The notes below the pieces were generated by a model that was not told the origin of the DNA, ran no database searches, and was given only the letters and a program-made list of their open reading frames with translations. The position numbers and the translations under genes were made by a program. From contig NC_084805.1 in NCBI RefSeq assembly GCF_963583255.1, positions 6,279,060 to 6,343,059 of the forward strand: 64,000 nt of DNA, in the 5' to 3' direction. Of this stretch, positions 46,593 through 59,463 are shown one piece after another. Origin of the DNA: Pyrus communis. Its lineage: Eukaryota; Streptophyta; Magnoliopsida; Rosales; Rosaceae. Each line of letters begins with the position of its first letter. Position 1 is the first letter of the stretch.

Positions 46593-49122
46593 TTAAAATC
46601 CCTTGGTATTCCAAACTACAAAAGACCCCTTGTTTGCAAACTCACATGGATGGAAACCACTCATAGCCTTTCCCATGAGTGCCATAGCAGCGATGCTTGG
46701 AAACTGCTTCTTTCGAAACTCATCTACTGTTGGCTTCAAACATTGCGATTGAAAAGCAACCACTGCTTCAGACTTCTTTTGGGATGCTACTTTAGACCAC
46801 CTCTGAATCCAAGGATGAGAGAGCGTTATATTTCGACCTTTCCCGGTGGAGTCAATGGGAGATGACTCATGATTCCTTAATACCATTGCAGTTTGATCTG
46901 GCACCATCTGTTCTTTACCAAGAAATCTGCCGGTGGCAGGTTGTGAACTAGTCATACTGCACTTTATAGTTGTGTTAGAAGATTTCTTGACTTTTTCACA
47001 TGAAGAGGCTTCTCCCATTTTTGAGCTTTTTGTACCATAAACAGGCTGAGAAGCCGTCAACTTGAGCCGTTTAACCCACCTGCTGCTTGGTTCTGGTCCC
47101 TGAGATCCTTCTGGACATGCACTGGATTTTGAATTTGTGGGATGCTCAGCATGGGAAAGGAGATGTTCGACATCCAAACTCTGGGTTCTTGAAGTGCTCG
47201 TCTCCCTTTCTTCTGCTGAATCAGGAAGCTCTTGATTTATGTCAGGTAATTTTGTGTATGGAAGTCTAGCTCCGTTCTCTTCTCTACCTGAAGCGATGGC
47301 TGATCGAGATTTTGGTGACTTCTTGCCACTCTCAACATGCTGCAAAATTCAAAAATCAGAATGGCAATTTATTGCTATGCTAAGTATATTATTAAATTCA
47401 GTTAAACATAGTGTGATCCTTTAAAAGCCAGTTTCCTGGGAACGCAACATAAAAGGTGTTTTGGATGAACAAATATTGATTCCAAAACTATGTTACTTAA
47501 CCAATATTCCCAAAAGCAGAATTATATAAGTTACCTTATCTGATGCGGATACCTCCACACCTGATACAAGAAGCAAAACCCATTATTAACCGAAAGACAT
47601 GATGAAACAACAATACACTGAAAACTTATAATATTTTTATACTATATGAACTTAGTGATAATTACTTTTTAAAACACAAGTTAATCCAAGCATGATGCTG
47701 TAAAAGCTAAATAGCCTGCACATTTAAGATGGTATAAATATTGTTCAACAAAGTTGCGATTCCTGAAATAGTACCAGAAAGAAGGTTATCCTGGAAAGCA
47801 TCCATGTCCATAATATCTGTTTCAGATGATGATTCGAGTGCTTGAGCCTTGAGAACTCTTACATCTTCCCCTCCATCGGTATCTGTAGAGCTCCTGTAAG
47901 GTAGCAGCTTCAATCTAGGTTGAGCAGGGAGACCATACTCCGTGGAAAAACCAAAAAGATCACTGAAAGCTTTTCCTTTCAATTTTGTTGATACAGTTGA
48001 CTGTCCAAACATTTGACCTACTTCAGGCAAGTTAACACCAGTCTTTTTCGTGATCTGAAAATGGTGAGCTGTCTTTGAAAACATTGGAGGACCCCTAGAT
48101 AATTCTTCATCAGCGTTGACAGTGGAGCATATTCTCATAGTCTCTATGTTATGCACAGAACGCTGCAGGCTTGGCAGAGATCCGGATCCGTGAAATACTT
48201 TTTCCGGCCTGGTCACCTCTGTGGGGCTGGCGTGGCTTGAAAGCAATCCAATACCAGACTGATTTTGCATTTCTAGGAAATTCTTACCGAAATAATTCGG
48301 TTGCTGCATACTGCTTGTGGAGGGGTCGTGCCGTAACAAAACCATATCATTCTGCCTTGGCAATGAACCCCCTGATCTTTGAGAGACAACATTGTTATGG
48401 AAGTTATTCTCATGGGCCAACAACGTGGAAATTGCGTGATTACAAGTGTTTGTGGCATGTTGTCGAGGTGCTACAAGGGAGTTGGATAGATTAATTTCCT
48501 CTTCACTACACAGGAAAGATGACAAAGAAGTCCACTCACCTTTAGATTGATGCGGCACAATTTTGGAATCTGATCTCAATGATTCATCCCGAAAAGATTT
48601 GGAATCAGCTAGGCTATTGTTCTCAAGAAAATTATGATATTTCACCTGTCGCTCTGGAGGTGGTGGGGCGGCTTCCAGAGCCCATGCATCAGTAGGAATC
48701 CAGACAGGCATTGCCGGTGGGCTATTCTCACCAAGTAATCCCCCATGGAAAGTAGAATTGTCCTGATTCAGTTGAGCCACACTAGTCTTTGGAGGAAGAT
48801 TGAACATTGGAAAGGACTGGCCTTCCCATATCTCCTTCCTTGTTTTCTTTGAACTCTCTGTCAAACCGAGGCCCTCATCGATATTTCTTACTCTTTTCGG
48901 TTCAGTTACTTCTCCGAACCCTCTAAACAAGGAGTGTTTCTTAACACCATGATTGCGTTGTTGGGCCTCCTCATGACGAATCGATACATGGCCACATGCT
49001 TTGGTTTCTGACTTACAACTTGTGCACCTCCAATTAGCCATCCAGACAGATTCATAAGGATGTGAAGCTAGCTCACTAGTTCCTTCACTACCATGATAAG
49101 ATCGCACAACCGGATCAGACAT
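46593..49122 (-). CDS. PCH1-like (F-box protein At2g16365-like) protein, 3 coding exons
   Basis: Coding exons on the minus strand are 49122-47775, 47560-47535 (26 bp) and 47339-46593. The joined length is 2121 nt (706 aa), with GT-AG borders and intact phase (LSG|VEVSASDK|HVESGKK). Conserved-looking blocks are the N-terminal HPYESVWMANW, SLFRGFGEV, WIPTDAWALEAAPPP, the central GVNLPEVGQMFGQSTVSTKL, the acidic SSSETDIMDMDAFQ just before intron 1, and the C-terminal HPWIQRW and FPSIAAMALMGKAM. I recognise this as the plant PCH1/PCHL type, whose Arabidopsis member binds phytochrome B and stabilises its photobodies. The name comes from memory of the family and is less sure than the gene. No F-box is visible. 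The protein is otherwise low in order. Confidence 0.85.
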
Positions 49123-49745
49123 GATAAGTAGACTTATAAACTCTACCTAATTTCGAAAATATCAAGTTGATCTCATTCGCATATCAGAAATCACCTAAAC
49201 AGCCAAGACACCCCTGCAACTCATCAGAGTCCATATTTTCATACGTTATATCAAAATTAATCAAATTCTAAGCCTTGAAAATCCAATACGTATATAAAGG
49301 TTTCAAATTTATGCTGAGAAAATTCACATTCTTTTTCCCAGATTATAACTGTGGGGGGGAAAAGAATAAAAACAAACACTTCTGCGTATTGTTCTTGTTG
49401 CTAAAGACACCCACTTTTCAATTTTTGTTAATGCAGGCACCTAAAATTCCAGCATTTTTTCACACAATAATTGCAACCAAGTATATAATTTCATCATCTA
49501 TAAATTAAAAGTTAAAAAAAAAAAAAATGAGATTAAAAGAGAGAATTGAAGCTAAAGTTACCTCCAAAGGTGAAGATCCACAGGTGAAGATGGTAACCAA
49601 GGCTGCCAGATATGAGAGAGTGAGAAAGAGAGGTAGCAATTAACCCAAAAGAGAAAAGCTTTTATAGAGGAGGAGAAGGAGAGGAAGAGGAAGGAGCATC
49701 TGAAAGCCGAGGCTTGACAGTGTTTGCTCAGCCATATAGCCACAG
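49123..49745 (-). promoter_or_regulatory. 5' leader with intron for the PCH1-like gene
   Basis: A donor-like GGAG|GTAACT at about 49560 and an acceptor-like TTGCAG at about 49213 suggest a leader intron of about 350 bp, with leader exons near 49561-49740 and 49123-49212. The first exon is TC-rich on the minus strand. This is a prediction from splice signals only. Confidence 0.5.
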
Positions 49746-51068
49746 CCACAATATGTGAGCTCCGGCGGGGGAGGGACCCAATTCACCTGCGCTTTTTCTA
49801 TTGGTTCCTTCTCTTTTCATACTTTTTCTTTTGTTTATTCGTTCAATTATTTGATAATATTGCATATATCTGTTCATAAAAGTATGTACGTGAATCATTT
49901 TATTTGGAAATTAGGATAAAACGGGACCCATTTATTTTTTGTTGTTTTTTTAACATCGTAGGATGTAATAAACGGGTTTGTAACGCACAACAAATATGAG
50001 TTTATGGTTAATTTGGATTTAATAATTGACACAACTGTTAACTTGTAATGGCATTCAACTTGGCAATTATTTCTCTTCTTGCGATACTTACTAAATTAGA
50101 AGATATAAATAGGGGATTTTGGAAAATTTTGAAGCAAATTGACGAATTTACATGAACTTTCACGAAGCATTAATAAATAATTTCAGAGTTAAGGGAAAAG
50201 ATTTAACATAATGTGTTATCGTGTTTTGAAAGTTACGACACTTCATATAACACATAGATCAAGAAGCCTCAAGAAGTAGTTTTCGATTTGCCTAATTTTT
50301 GAACACGATCAATTAAAAAAGCGAATATAAAAGATTAATCATTCGCATCATTAATGAATAATTCAATGTGGGCCTTATAAAGGATCAATTAAACCTCTCT
50401 TTGTCTAAAATGAAATCACAATACATGATTACCTATGAAACATGATATTCCATTTGAGTTTAAGTAAGTTAACAAGAGTAAAGATAGTGTTCTTATCTCT
50501 CTACATTCTAGTTTAAATCTCTTTTTCTGTAATGTAGATAGCAATCACTTGTATAAAGAAAAACAAAATACATAATTCTTGTTAGTAAATACCAGAGTAA
50601 CACGTAGGTAAATCAAACGCATTGTTCCTATTGGTTGAAGACGCGTACAAACCACAGTGTCCTTCCAAAAAAAAAACCACAGTGAGTGATAAGCGTGAAG
50701 ATCTTTGTCCAAAAGAAAAGATAAGCATGAAGACGCGTGCAAACAAAGCATTGAAAATGAAAGATGGCAGGCTGAGGCTCGGCTCGTTTTTCCAGACATT
50801 TCAGAGCGGAGCCAAGAAGCAAGCAGAGCAGAGATATGGTATGGACCAACAAAGTAAAATAAATAGATAAAATAAAAAACCAAATTAATAGTATCCTAGT
50901 ATTTGTTGGAGAGTTTGGTTGCCACGAATCTTGTTCACCCACCAAACATCATTGGTTGGGCCACATTTTATCCACATCATGTCATTGGGAGGTCCATTTG
51001 TCTATTGGACATTAGCGATCGTATAAATAAGGATAAGCTGTCATTTAACTTCTAAAATTATTACTTTA
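49746..51068. other. intergenic, no gene recognised
   Basis: Upstream side of the PCH1-like gene, AT-rich. ORFs at 50545-50945 show no domain. GAAGACGCGT occurs twice (about 50638 and 50730) without further structure. Confidence 0.45.
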
Positions 51069-51077
51069 ACTAAAATA

Positions 51078-51374
51078 AGTAATGATATTCATACTATGTT
51101 TTTATACCATATTTTTATACCAACTTAGTTGGTATCTGATGTGGACTGCCACATTATTTGAAAATTTTGCAAAACCCAAGAAAAGGAAGGAGAAAGACTC
51201 CTCGTATACCACGATCATCATTTAATTAACTAGTTTTTCTTAATTATTAGTTTATTAAATAATGAACAAAATTTAAAAATCTGATTAATTCAAATGATGT
51301 GGCTGTCCACATCAAATGCCACCTAAGGTGGTATGAAAATGTAGTACAAAAACATAGTATGAATAACATTACTC
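51078..51374. mobile_element. MITE, Mutator-like (9-bp duplication)
   Basis: AGTAATGATATTCATACTAT at 51079-51098 is mirrored by ATAGTATGAATAACATTACT at 51354-51373. The flanks AACTAAAAT (51069-51077) and AATTAAAAT (51375-51383) agree at 8 of 9 positions, as expected for a Mutator-type target duplication. The inner arms (GGTGGTAT and TTGGTATC) extend the inverted repeat. Confidence 0.75.
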
Positions 51375-51560
51375 AATTAAAATTGACTTTTTTGAATTAC
51401 TTTTTCGAAACTTTAACGAAAAGTTCATGGTACTGTTCACTTTAACGAAAAATCACATTTTTACACTAAAAAGTCAATCCTGGTACTATTCACTTTACCC
51501 TCTATTTGTCATTATCGTTAAAACTCAAAGTTTTCAAGCCATTTTCATTAGTTTTCCTTT

Positions 51561-51985
51561 ATTTTTTTGGTAAATTAACCCCCTGAACTATTTAAAATAA
51601 GCCAATTGATCCCTTGTCGGTAGATTCCATCCACTATTTTGTCAAATTCAAAGGAAAATTATTTTTTCATTCATCAATTCTTACTTGTCAACTATAATCA
51701 ACAATGTAATTATGACATGTGAAAACAAAATAATATGTAATGACAATGTGAGATAGTCTGTTGTGTAAACGTTTGGTTTTTTATGTTTCTTCATTAGGCT
51801 ATATATTTTGAATTATTTTGTGTCCATGTGTCAAAATTTTAGTGATAGTTATAGCTGACAAGTAACAATTAATGATGAAATGACTAATTTGCCCTTGAAT
51901 TTGAAGGAATTGATTCCAAAATCTAACGGAAAAGGGTTAATTGACTGATTTTAAATAGTTCAGGAGGTTAATTTACCAAAAAAAT
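51561..51985. mobile_element. inverted-repeat element with 45-bp arms
   Basis: ATTTTTTTGGTAAATTAACC at 51561-51580 continues for about 45 bp and is mirrored at 51941-51985 with about 4 mismatches. A further degraded copy of the same end (inverted GGTAAATTGA) follows at 52030-52050, so more than one insertion of the family is present. The internal sequence is non-coding. Confidence 0.75.
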
Positions 51986-52094
51986 AGTTTAGGGGTCAAT
52001 TTCAATTGGGATGATAGTTCAGATGGTCAAACATCAATTTACCCTATAAATAATACATCATCTCTCTATCTCTTTTTTGTTTGCTTTTAGGACT

Positions 52095-52235
52095 AAATTA
52101 GACCTAGCAATTTCTTACACGATCCGTTAATACAACACGTGACACGAAAATAACGGGTTTCGGTTTAACACAAAAACTAATCGAGTCGTTATCAAGTCAC
52201 ACGATAACAATCGTTAATAACGGGTCCTTAAAAGT
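52095..52235. repeat. dispersed repeat, copy 2 (related to 26640-26870)
   Basis: GACCTAGCAATTTCTTACAC and CACGAAAATAACGGGTTT match the reverse complement of 26640-26870. Confidence 0.5.
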
Positions 52236-52239
52236 AGGG

Positions 52240-54150
52240 ATGGGTTCAGTTCAAAACAGTTCGGTTTTTTTGCAAAAAACCAAAATTGAACTGAAATTTT
52301 GGTTTGGTTCTGTTCGGTTCGGTTCATTTTTTTCGGTTTGGTTTTTTCCATTTTGATTTCAATTTGGTTTTAGTTTTTTTTTTTTTTTCAAAAAATGAAA
52401 AAAAAAATTGAAATATGAAATTTTAACATCTCCAACACAATCATAAGCATTCCAACTAGAATTAAAGACAATGAAAATAAACATTTAAAGTTCAACTAGA
52501 ATCATCAATCAAGTGTTCCAAAGTCCAAACTTAAAATAAACATCAAAATTTAAGTCTTCAAAAAGTCCAAATTTAAAATAAACATTGCATTTCAAGTTTT
52601 CCACACCTAAAATAAACATAACAAAGTCCAAACTTTAAAGAAATATTCCACTTAACTAAAATCATAAAGTCAAATAAACCTTCAAGGTTTCATGTCTTGC
52701 ACACACTTCTTCTCTTCAAGTCCTTAAGCTCAACGCTTAGGCGGCCTAGGAGGCAACATAGCACATAACTTTCACTTGCCATTTTTACATACAAATAAAA
52801 AAAGAAAGAACATGATGTAATGTAAGTATGCAACATAGCATCTAATTAAAATAGTCTAACAAAACCAATTGCAATAAGTAAGATTACCTTTCTTAAAGCC
52901 GATTCCAACATTAAAAATGTGGAATTTCACCTAGTAGGAACATCCAAAATCAGAAGCCATTTTCTATCTATTCTCACTTTCTCAACACACTTTTTAAAGC
53001 TCTCTAACCTTTGAGGGGAAGATCTTACATACCTAACCGCTTTACGAATGCTTTGTATAGCGGTATTCAACATCTTTATCCCATCATTCACAACCAAATT
53101 AAGGATATGAGCAAAACAACTCATGTACAAATATTTTCCATCATGCAAAAGTGCATTAAGAATCCCCCACCCACTTATTCGGTGCACCAAATCCCTTATA
53201 CTGGAATCATTTGCAGAAACATTGTCAACCGTAATAGTTAACACCTTCTCTATGCCCCACTCCACCAAACACTCCTTCAAAAGTTGAGTAATAGATTCTC
53301 CTTTATAATTTGGAATGACACAAGAGTTCAAAAAAATCTTTTTATGTAACATCTAATTATCATCAATAAAATGAGCAGTGAGAACCATGTAATTTTTTTG
53401 TTGAATAGAAGTCCTTGTATCCGTTGTTAGACACACCCTAAATGTCTTCAATTGACTTTTCAATTTCTCATTTTCAGAGTAAAACAATCCAAGTACATCT
53501 TTAGCTATTGTCTTACGACTAGGTACTCTCCACAAAAGACATGCATGCATGCAAAAATGACGAACACCATCTCCCTCGACGAAAGAAAACGGTAACTTGT
53601 CTCTAATTATCATCTCAACACAAGCCTTAGTAACTTCCACTTGAGAAAAACCTATAGCTTCCAACTTATCTTTTGTGCTAGCAAAGGTTAAGATCTTTTG
53701 CCTATTTGCGGCAAATATTTCCTTATTAGGACCGTAGCTTCTAGATCTTACTAAGTGATTTCTTATACTAGTTGTACCATTTTATCCGTGTTGGTCATAT
53801 ACGGTTTGTTGCAATACTTGCACAAACCCTTAACTCGACCTCCCTCAATTATCTTATCAAAGTGCTCCCATATTGTAGACCTTTCATGATTTTTTAGTGA
53901 ATCCAAGAGAACATCTTCTTTACGTACTTGATCACTTGAGCCACTTCTTTTGGAGTTGCGTCAGAGGAATTTATGGATCCACCATGAGTAAGAGGAGTTT
54001 GTTGAGGTGCCACCATGGAGAGTTGAGGCGGAGTCACTAACAATGTCCTAAAATAAGAGAGAGAATCATTACAATTAATTATTAAATAAATTGAGACATA
54101 AGAACCATAGAGAAAGTATAGAGATGACAACTTACTTGCGATGGAGTAGA
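52240..54150 (-). mobile_element. hAT (Ac-like) transposon remnant
   Basis: The minus-strand transposase reads in order: BED-finger part at about 53780-53910 (STIWEHFDKI, KGLCKYCNKPY, then a frameshift before IRNHLVRS), 53353-53664 (LPFSFVEGDGVRHFC, LTTDTRTSIQQKNYM) and 52927-53352 (KVLTITVDNVSANDS, YMSCFAHILNLVVNDG). The frame is broken by a TAG at about 53353 and a second TAG at about 52930 where the family has Trp (DVPTR*NSTFLML). The C-terminal hAT dimerisation domain is missing. The low-coordinate end TAGGGATGGG at about 52236 resembles a hAT terminus. The other terminus is not found. Confidence 0.85.
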
Positions 54151-54458
54151 AGTAGATGAGTTTAGTTTTTCACGGGATCTATTTAATGATTTAGATCTCT
54201 TTTGGAGATGCTTTTAGCATCTAATGACAATTCAAATAAAAATATTTTTTTGGTGGTATTTGAATATACAAAGATTTTAAAGTGATTCAATAAAGGCTTT
54301 TAAGTGCTATTTTGACTAATGGTCCATTTGGAGGTGCTTCTTTATAAAGTATTTCTAGTAACAAACACTGCAATTAGAAGCAGTACAAATGTTTAATAAA
54401 AATACTAGTGCTCCTTAAAAAACATTGAAGTATCTTCTAAAGAGAAATGCTAGCTACC
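54151..54458. other. intergenic, no gene recognised
   Basis: Short AT-rich spacer with words like TCCATTTGGAGGTGCTTC that are typical of MITE ends, but no pair was found. Confidence 0.4.
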
Positions 54459-55828
54459 TGATGGGTGCATATTTTCATATATTATTATCATATATTTCCT
54501 TTGGATTTTGTCTATATGAATGGGTTAAATGCACTAATTATATTGTTTTAATTTATAAGGATTCAATACTGGAGTTATGCAAAAAAGGAGTGGAAAACAA
54601 GCTTTTCGGATGTCTAGAGTAATTTCATTGGAGCAAGAGGCTAATTAACTGCACCAAGACAAATGCATGAAACTGCAACGATTTTGGAGATCAAATGGAC
54701 ATGGAAATGCTATTCAATGGACTTTAGGAGAGAACTTAATTATTAATTATTATTATTTCCGTTATTTTTCATTTTCTTTACTAAAGACTTGAAAGTCCAT
54801 TAGAACTAGGATTAGTGGTCATTTATTTGGCATTTTCTATTAACCTTTCCAATTCTTGCCGTGAGGTTATATTAAGGAGATCAATTCTCCTTGTGGAGAG
54901 TTAGAAAGCTACCAAACACAATTCATATCAAACCATATAAGGGATGCGGCAAAGAAGGGAAGAGGAAGAGAAGTTTATAGTTTTCTTTTCTTTGCTAGGG
55001 ATACGATGTAGCCGGATCATGAATACTTAATTTCCTTGTGGCAGTGTTGTTATCATGTCTTTTTATCTTTATTGAGTATCATTTGCTAATCGTAATGCAC
55101 TTAATTTTTATTTAGATGCTTGATCACATCTAAGTTTTAGTTATGTTGACTTAATAATGCAAGTTAGAGTAGATGCCATACATACTTAACTTGGGTTTAG
55201 CTTCTTGCAACTGATACCATAAACACCTATTTGTAGATGCCATGCAATTAGGGCTTGTGTGATTTTCCAACGATTTCCATGAAGCTTAATGGGTTCTCAC
55301 TTGTTTAAATTCGTCTAGATGCCATAGAGGGTTGACATCTAAGGATACTTTTGATGCCACCAGATGCCATGGCCGTTGAATAATTTAGGGAAAATTGATC
55401 ATCAATATTGGAGAACTACTTGAGCATAACATATTAAGGGAATTAAGTAGGATTGGTTACAGTGAATTCGGATGCCCTAGGTCTACTTTCTTATGTTTTC
55501 AATTTATGATTTACATGCATTTTATTTCCAAGCTTTATTTTATTTCAGTTTAATTCAAAATATCAAATATTTTCCATTAAAGCTTCTCAATTATAATTTG
55601 TTTCAATTTAGTAAGATAGACTTCAAAATCAATTCGATCTCTGTGGGACTATATCCGTGCTTATATGCTTGCTGTCATTTGATTCGTATACTTGCGAGCA
55701 CAAAAATTTGAGACTTAATGAGCCTAATTTTGGTTATCTAATTTTCGCAACACTACCTTCCCCTGTTGAGAGCATTTTTGCGCACCAGGATTAACTCTAG
55801 GTATGCAATGTATGCTTACCACCCATCA
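54459..55828 (+). repeat. possible solo LTR or LTR-retrotransposon leader
   Basis: The block begins TGATGGGTG and ends in the exact inverse CACCCATCA. It has no ORF, repeated AGATGCCA words (about 55171, 55236, 55317 and 55370), and CTCTGTGGGACTATATCCG near 55639, which is typical of long plant gypsy LTR or leader sequence. The flanking 5-mers (CTACC and TATAT) do not match, so target duplication is not supported. Confidence 0.45.
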
Positions 55829-56317
55829 TATATCTTGTTATGTGTCTTTTAAAACAATCACCTCACCTTACTTACCTCACCGGGCTGGCAGCAGTAACCA
55901 ATGGCGGAGTCATAAAAGGACCAAAATGGCCCTAGGCCTGCCTTAAAATTTTCTTCACAGAGAAAAAAGTAGAGTTATCCCTCTTATTTCCAAAGATTTT
56001 CAAGGATTAGGGCCCTAACCAAAGGGAGAGGAAGTAGGCAAGAAAGTTGGTTCTCTTAGCATTTTAATCTTTTCCATTTGGTGCTGGTTGTTATTGACAA
56101 ATTTGAATTATGCTCCTATCCACGTGGGATTTTCATGTTCTCTTTAGCCCGTTTATATTAGGCTATTTTCTTCGCCAATCAACACGGCCCCCGATTGGTC
56201 AAGACAAAATGATGAAATGGAGTGGAATTGAAAACTCAACACCACCGTCACCGAGCAAACAAACATGAGAATCAAACCAAAAATCTAGAGCAACAAAGTA
56301 GTGGCAAAAATTGATAG
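55829..56317. other. intergenic, no gene recognised
   Basis: Contains AATGGCGGAGTC near 55899, a common repeat word. Nothing else is supported. Confidence 0.4.
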
Positions 56318-56877
56318 TGTTGAAACCAAATTTGCACACCGTCATAGATGGTGAAGGCACAAATTCAAGCAACCTTAAAACAGAGAACAACCATGAGCAA
56401 GCCTAAGACTGGGGGGTGGGAGGCATGCCGGCCAAAGACTTTTCGATAGTGAAGTTAGTAACCAATTTTAGACTCAAGTAGTGGGCAAGAGAATTAAAGT
56501 ATTAAGATTACATTACTAAAGATGAACCCTAGATAGGGTTTTATACCGTATATAGAGGACTTTTTTAGGATAGATTATCTAGAAGTAGATATTGCACCTT
56601 CTTAGGAGTTATGATTACTTGCGATGCACCCCAATTCCTAGATTGTAGGAACTCCAAGACTTATGAGGAATCTAATTATATCCTTATCTGGATCAGATCT
56701 CATGCCTTGCAGAACAAGCATGGTCATACCAGCAGAGTCGTTCGAATTTCGCGTAGTACCCCAGAACAGGATGACAGTGGCACCGTTGCTTCATTTAATC
56801 CAACTTCGCCTAGAGTTGTTGAGTCCATGACCGGACTTCTGAGACAACAGTATTCGGATCAACTTTACTCTGACCCT
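56318..56877 (-). repeat. 3' LTR of the degenerate gypsy
   Basis: Related along its length to 59898-60437 but with many substitutions and indels. The exact ends are uncertain. The 56611-56898 ORF lies inside it and is not a gene. Confidence 0.7.
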
Positions 56878-59034
56878 AAAAAATCATCCAATGTCTAGAA
56901 CAATCCTCCAATCTGAAACATGCAATCAAGGCCATTAAATTAGAAAACTGATGCAATTTAGAACTTTGGTTCCAATTGCGTGAATTTAATTTAAATTTGC
57001 AAGAAAATTTGAAAGAGGGAAACAACGATAAAGAGGGAGGGAGTTAGATAGAGGGCATGAATGTGAAAGAGACAAAAAGAGAAAAGAAGGAGGATCACAA
57101 AGAGAATGAGCGCATAGTAGACCTCCAATAGCTTTCCGTTAGGTATGCTTGGGAAATGTCAATGTTTTAGGTTGAGCAAAAGTAGTTGTTTAACGAGGTG
57201 AATGAGGAAGCATACGATTTTGGATACCTCATTGGTTACGCCCGGAAAGATCAAGCTAAAGGTTGGGACGTTTACAAGATTTCGAAGAGATTGCCACACA
57301 GACTTTTCTCCTCCGCAGCACCTACTGGATGAGATCTCAAATTTGAAGGCAAAGCAGAAAGAGCTTATCTCCAAAAAAGATATGGACCCCGATGTCCCTA
57401 AATAATCCTATACCATGTCCAAGGAGAAATGAATTGTGGAAGATTCTTGAGATTTTCCTGGCTAATAGGGGGTATGTCTCGTCTACATCTTCAAATCATT
57501 TTCTTTTGCAATGTGGATTATTTTTTGCTATTTTCTTATTTCATGAGTGAATCTAAACTCGATAAATTTCTTTAAAGTAGACAAACTTTATATGGGAAAT
57601 AAGTGGTAGACCAGAATGTAGATAAGTTTGTGGGTTTGGGACAAAGCTAGAAAAGCCCCCCCTATGGCAACATTGATTTGGGGAACATTGCCTCCCAGAG
57701 TTAGCATTCATAAAGTATTCTTATCGTGATATCCAGAATACCACCTTACTCCGGTACCAGAAATTAAACATTAAACTCATGAGAAAACTTTTGCTTTTGC
57801 ACTTAATGAGATGCATTTATCAGAGTAAAGACCTTCAAATTGTACCTAAAGATAATTTGCGAATAAATGTTGAGTGTTTTGTGCCCTGCCTTAGTTATTG
57901 GGCCAAAGGTCTTAATATTTCACAATGTGATGCTAGGGGAAAATGATTAGCCTCGTATCCGTTTCCAGTGTTGGAAACATGATCGTCAACATGTGGGTCG
58001 GAAACACCTTTCAAATCCTTTTGTTAGACCCTAGCTTTGAACCTAAGCGTTTCCAATCAGACTACTTCGATTAGTTTGACCAACGCATTTCTGCGTATCA
58101 GAGCTTCGTTGGTCAAACTAACCGAGGTAACACACGGTGTTGCAGAACATACTTGGCTTAGTATGTTGGTTCGGGATAGAAATAGTCGTACTTGGTGTCA
58201 AAATTCAGAGCCACCTTCAGATGATTTTCAGATTACCATTTTCGACTATTCCCTCGAATGATGTAGAGCCCAGTTTGAATGTTATAACCCACAACTTTGC
58301 TGGTTGTATAAACTTTCCAGAGGTTGAATGGTGCATTGGACTTCTATGTCAATGCGCCATGTGTTAGTGCCCGTAGCTTACCAATCGTTACCGTTCTTGT
58401 AATGGTTCGAGTCTCCTAAGCTACTAACCATTCTTGTAATGGCTGGGCTAAATAAGGCTCCATTGGCAGTGTAACTTTGAACTCTTTTAGACTTGTGTTC
58501 ATGCAAAGTTTAGGCCCTGTTTGGAAAGAGTAGGGTACTCCCTGCATCATTAAAAAAAAAAAAAAAAAACAAACACTCAAAGTAGATAAACTTTCTTTTA
58601 TTTATAACCAAGAGTAAAGTTGGTTGACAAAAGGATGTGATTAAATATGAAAAAGATTGCCTACATATTTCCGGGATGGTGAATCAAATCATTGGTGCAT
58701 TTCTAAAAAAATATATGATATAATGTAAAAAATTACACCAGGGATCACTTTTGACGATTAGCTTATGGTAGGGCGTGAAGAAATGAGTTCTCCATGGACT
58801 TGTCTTCTCTTAGATGGCGGCATTGCGATTGGTTCCAGAGAGGACTACCTACATATCCTATGGAGGGAATCAAACCGCTTGTAGTCCGTATTGTGCTATG
58901 TTTATTTAAGTTACCTGGAACAGTTAACAAGAGGTTCGATTTTTCCTAACCAGGCCCTGTCTCTTAACGCCGGTTCTTCTACTTCTTTGGTTCAATCTTC
59001 TATTCATTATTATTCCTAGATAGTGAGGCAGGTA
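56878..59034. other. interior of the degenerate gypsy, no domain recognised
   Basis: The purine-rich tract at about 57000-57110 and an inverted repeat at 58071-58121 are the only structures seen. 58750-58800 recurs at 35880-35940. Small ORFs have no recognised domain. Confidence 0.45.
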
Positions 59035-59421
59035 CTACATGTTGGGGGAATAATGCCCATGGTGTGCAACCATTCTCAACCGAGGATAACTTTGTAAGGA
59101 GATGGGTTGCCAAATCACATGGAAAACTTTTAGGTATTTAGACAATTTTTCTTGCACTTTGAGTTGTATCATTCCAACAGTATTGTGTGGAATTCTATCA
59201 AGAGCTTGGATGGTGGATATTCTGAAGTTGACTTTATCGAGGACACCCATATTTGTAACTACACCCATGAAGAGGAAATTGTCTTTCAACCCATTATCGA
59301 TCAGAACCCTATCTACCATGGCATCAGAGATTTGTAACTTGATATAAGGGTGCCATTGGGGAAAGTATATGTTTTTTGGTCTGGTGACGAGGTTTCTTAG
59401 GTGATATGTTCTTTGCATCAT
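59035..59421 (-). pseudogene. gypsy aspartic-protease remnant
   Basis: The sequence VDRVLIDNGLKDNFLF, with IDNG in place of the usual D-S/T-G, followed by KVNFRISTIQALDRIPHNTV and GMIQLKVQ, is the retropepsin region found between gag and RT in plant gypsy elements. It is open for 128 codons. The following RT is absent. Confidence 0.75.
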
Positions 59422-59463
59422 CTTCTTTCCTTTCTGCGCCCTTTTGAAGTAATCTCGTTTTCC

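Noticed and set aside
50628..50945. overlapping ORFs on both strands (105-112 aa)
   Set aside because: They are low-complexity hydrophobic translations without domain, promoter or splice support.
54459..55828. complete solo LTR
   Set aside because: Terminal inverted bases fit, but the flanking 5-mers differ, so it is listed only as a possibility.
56611..56898. 95-aa plus-strand ORF
   Set aside because: It lies inside one LTR of the degenerate gypsy, and the partner LTR does not keep the frame.
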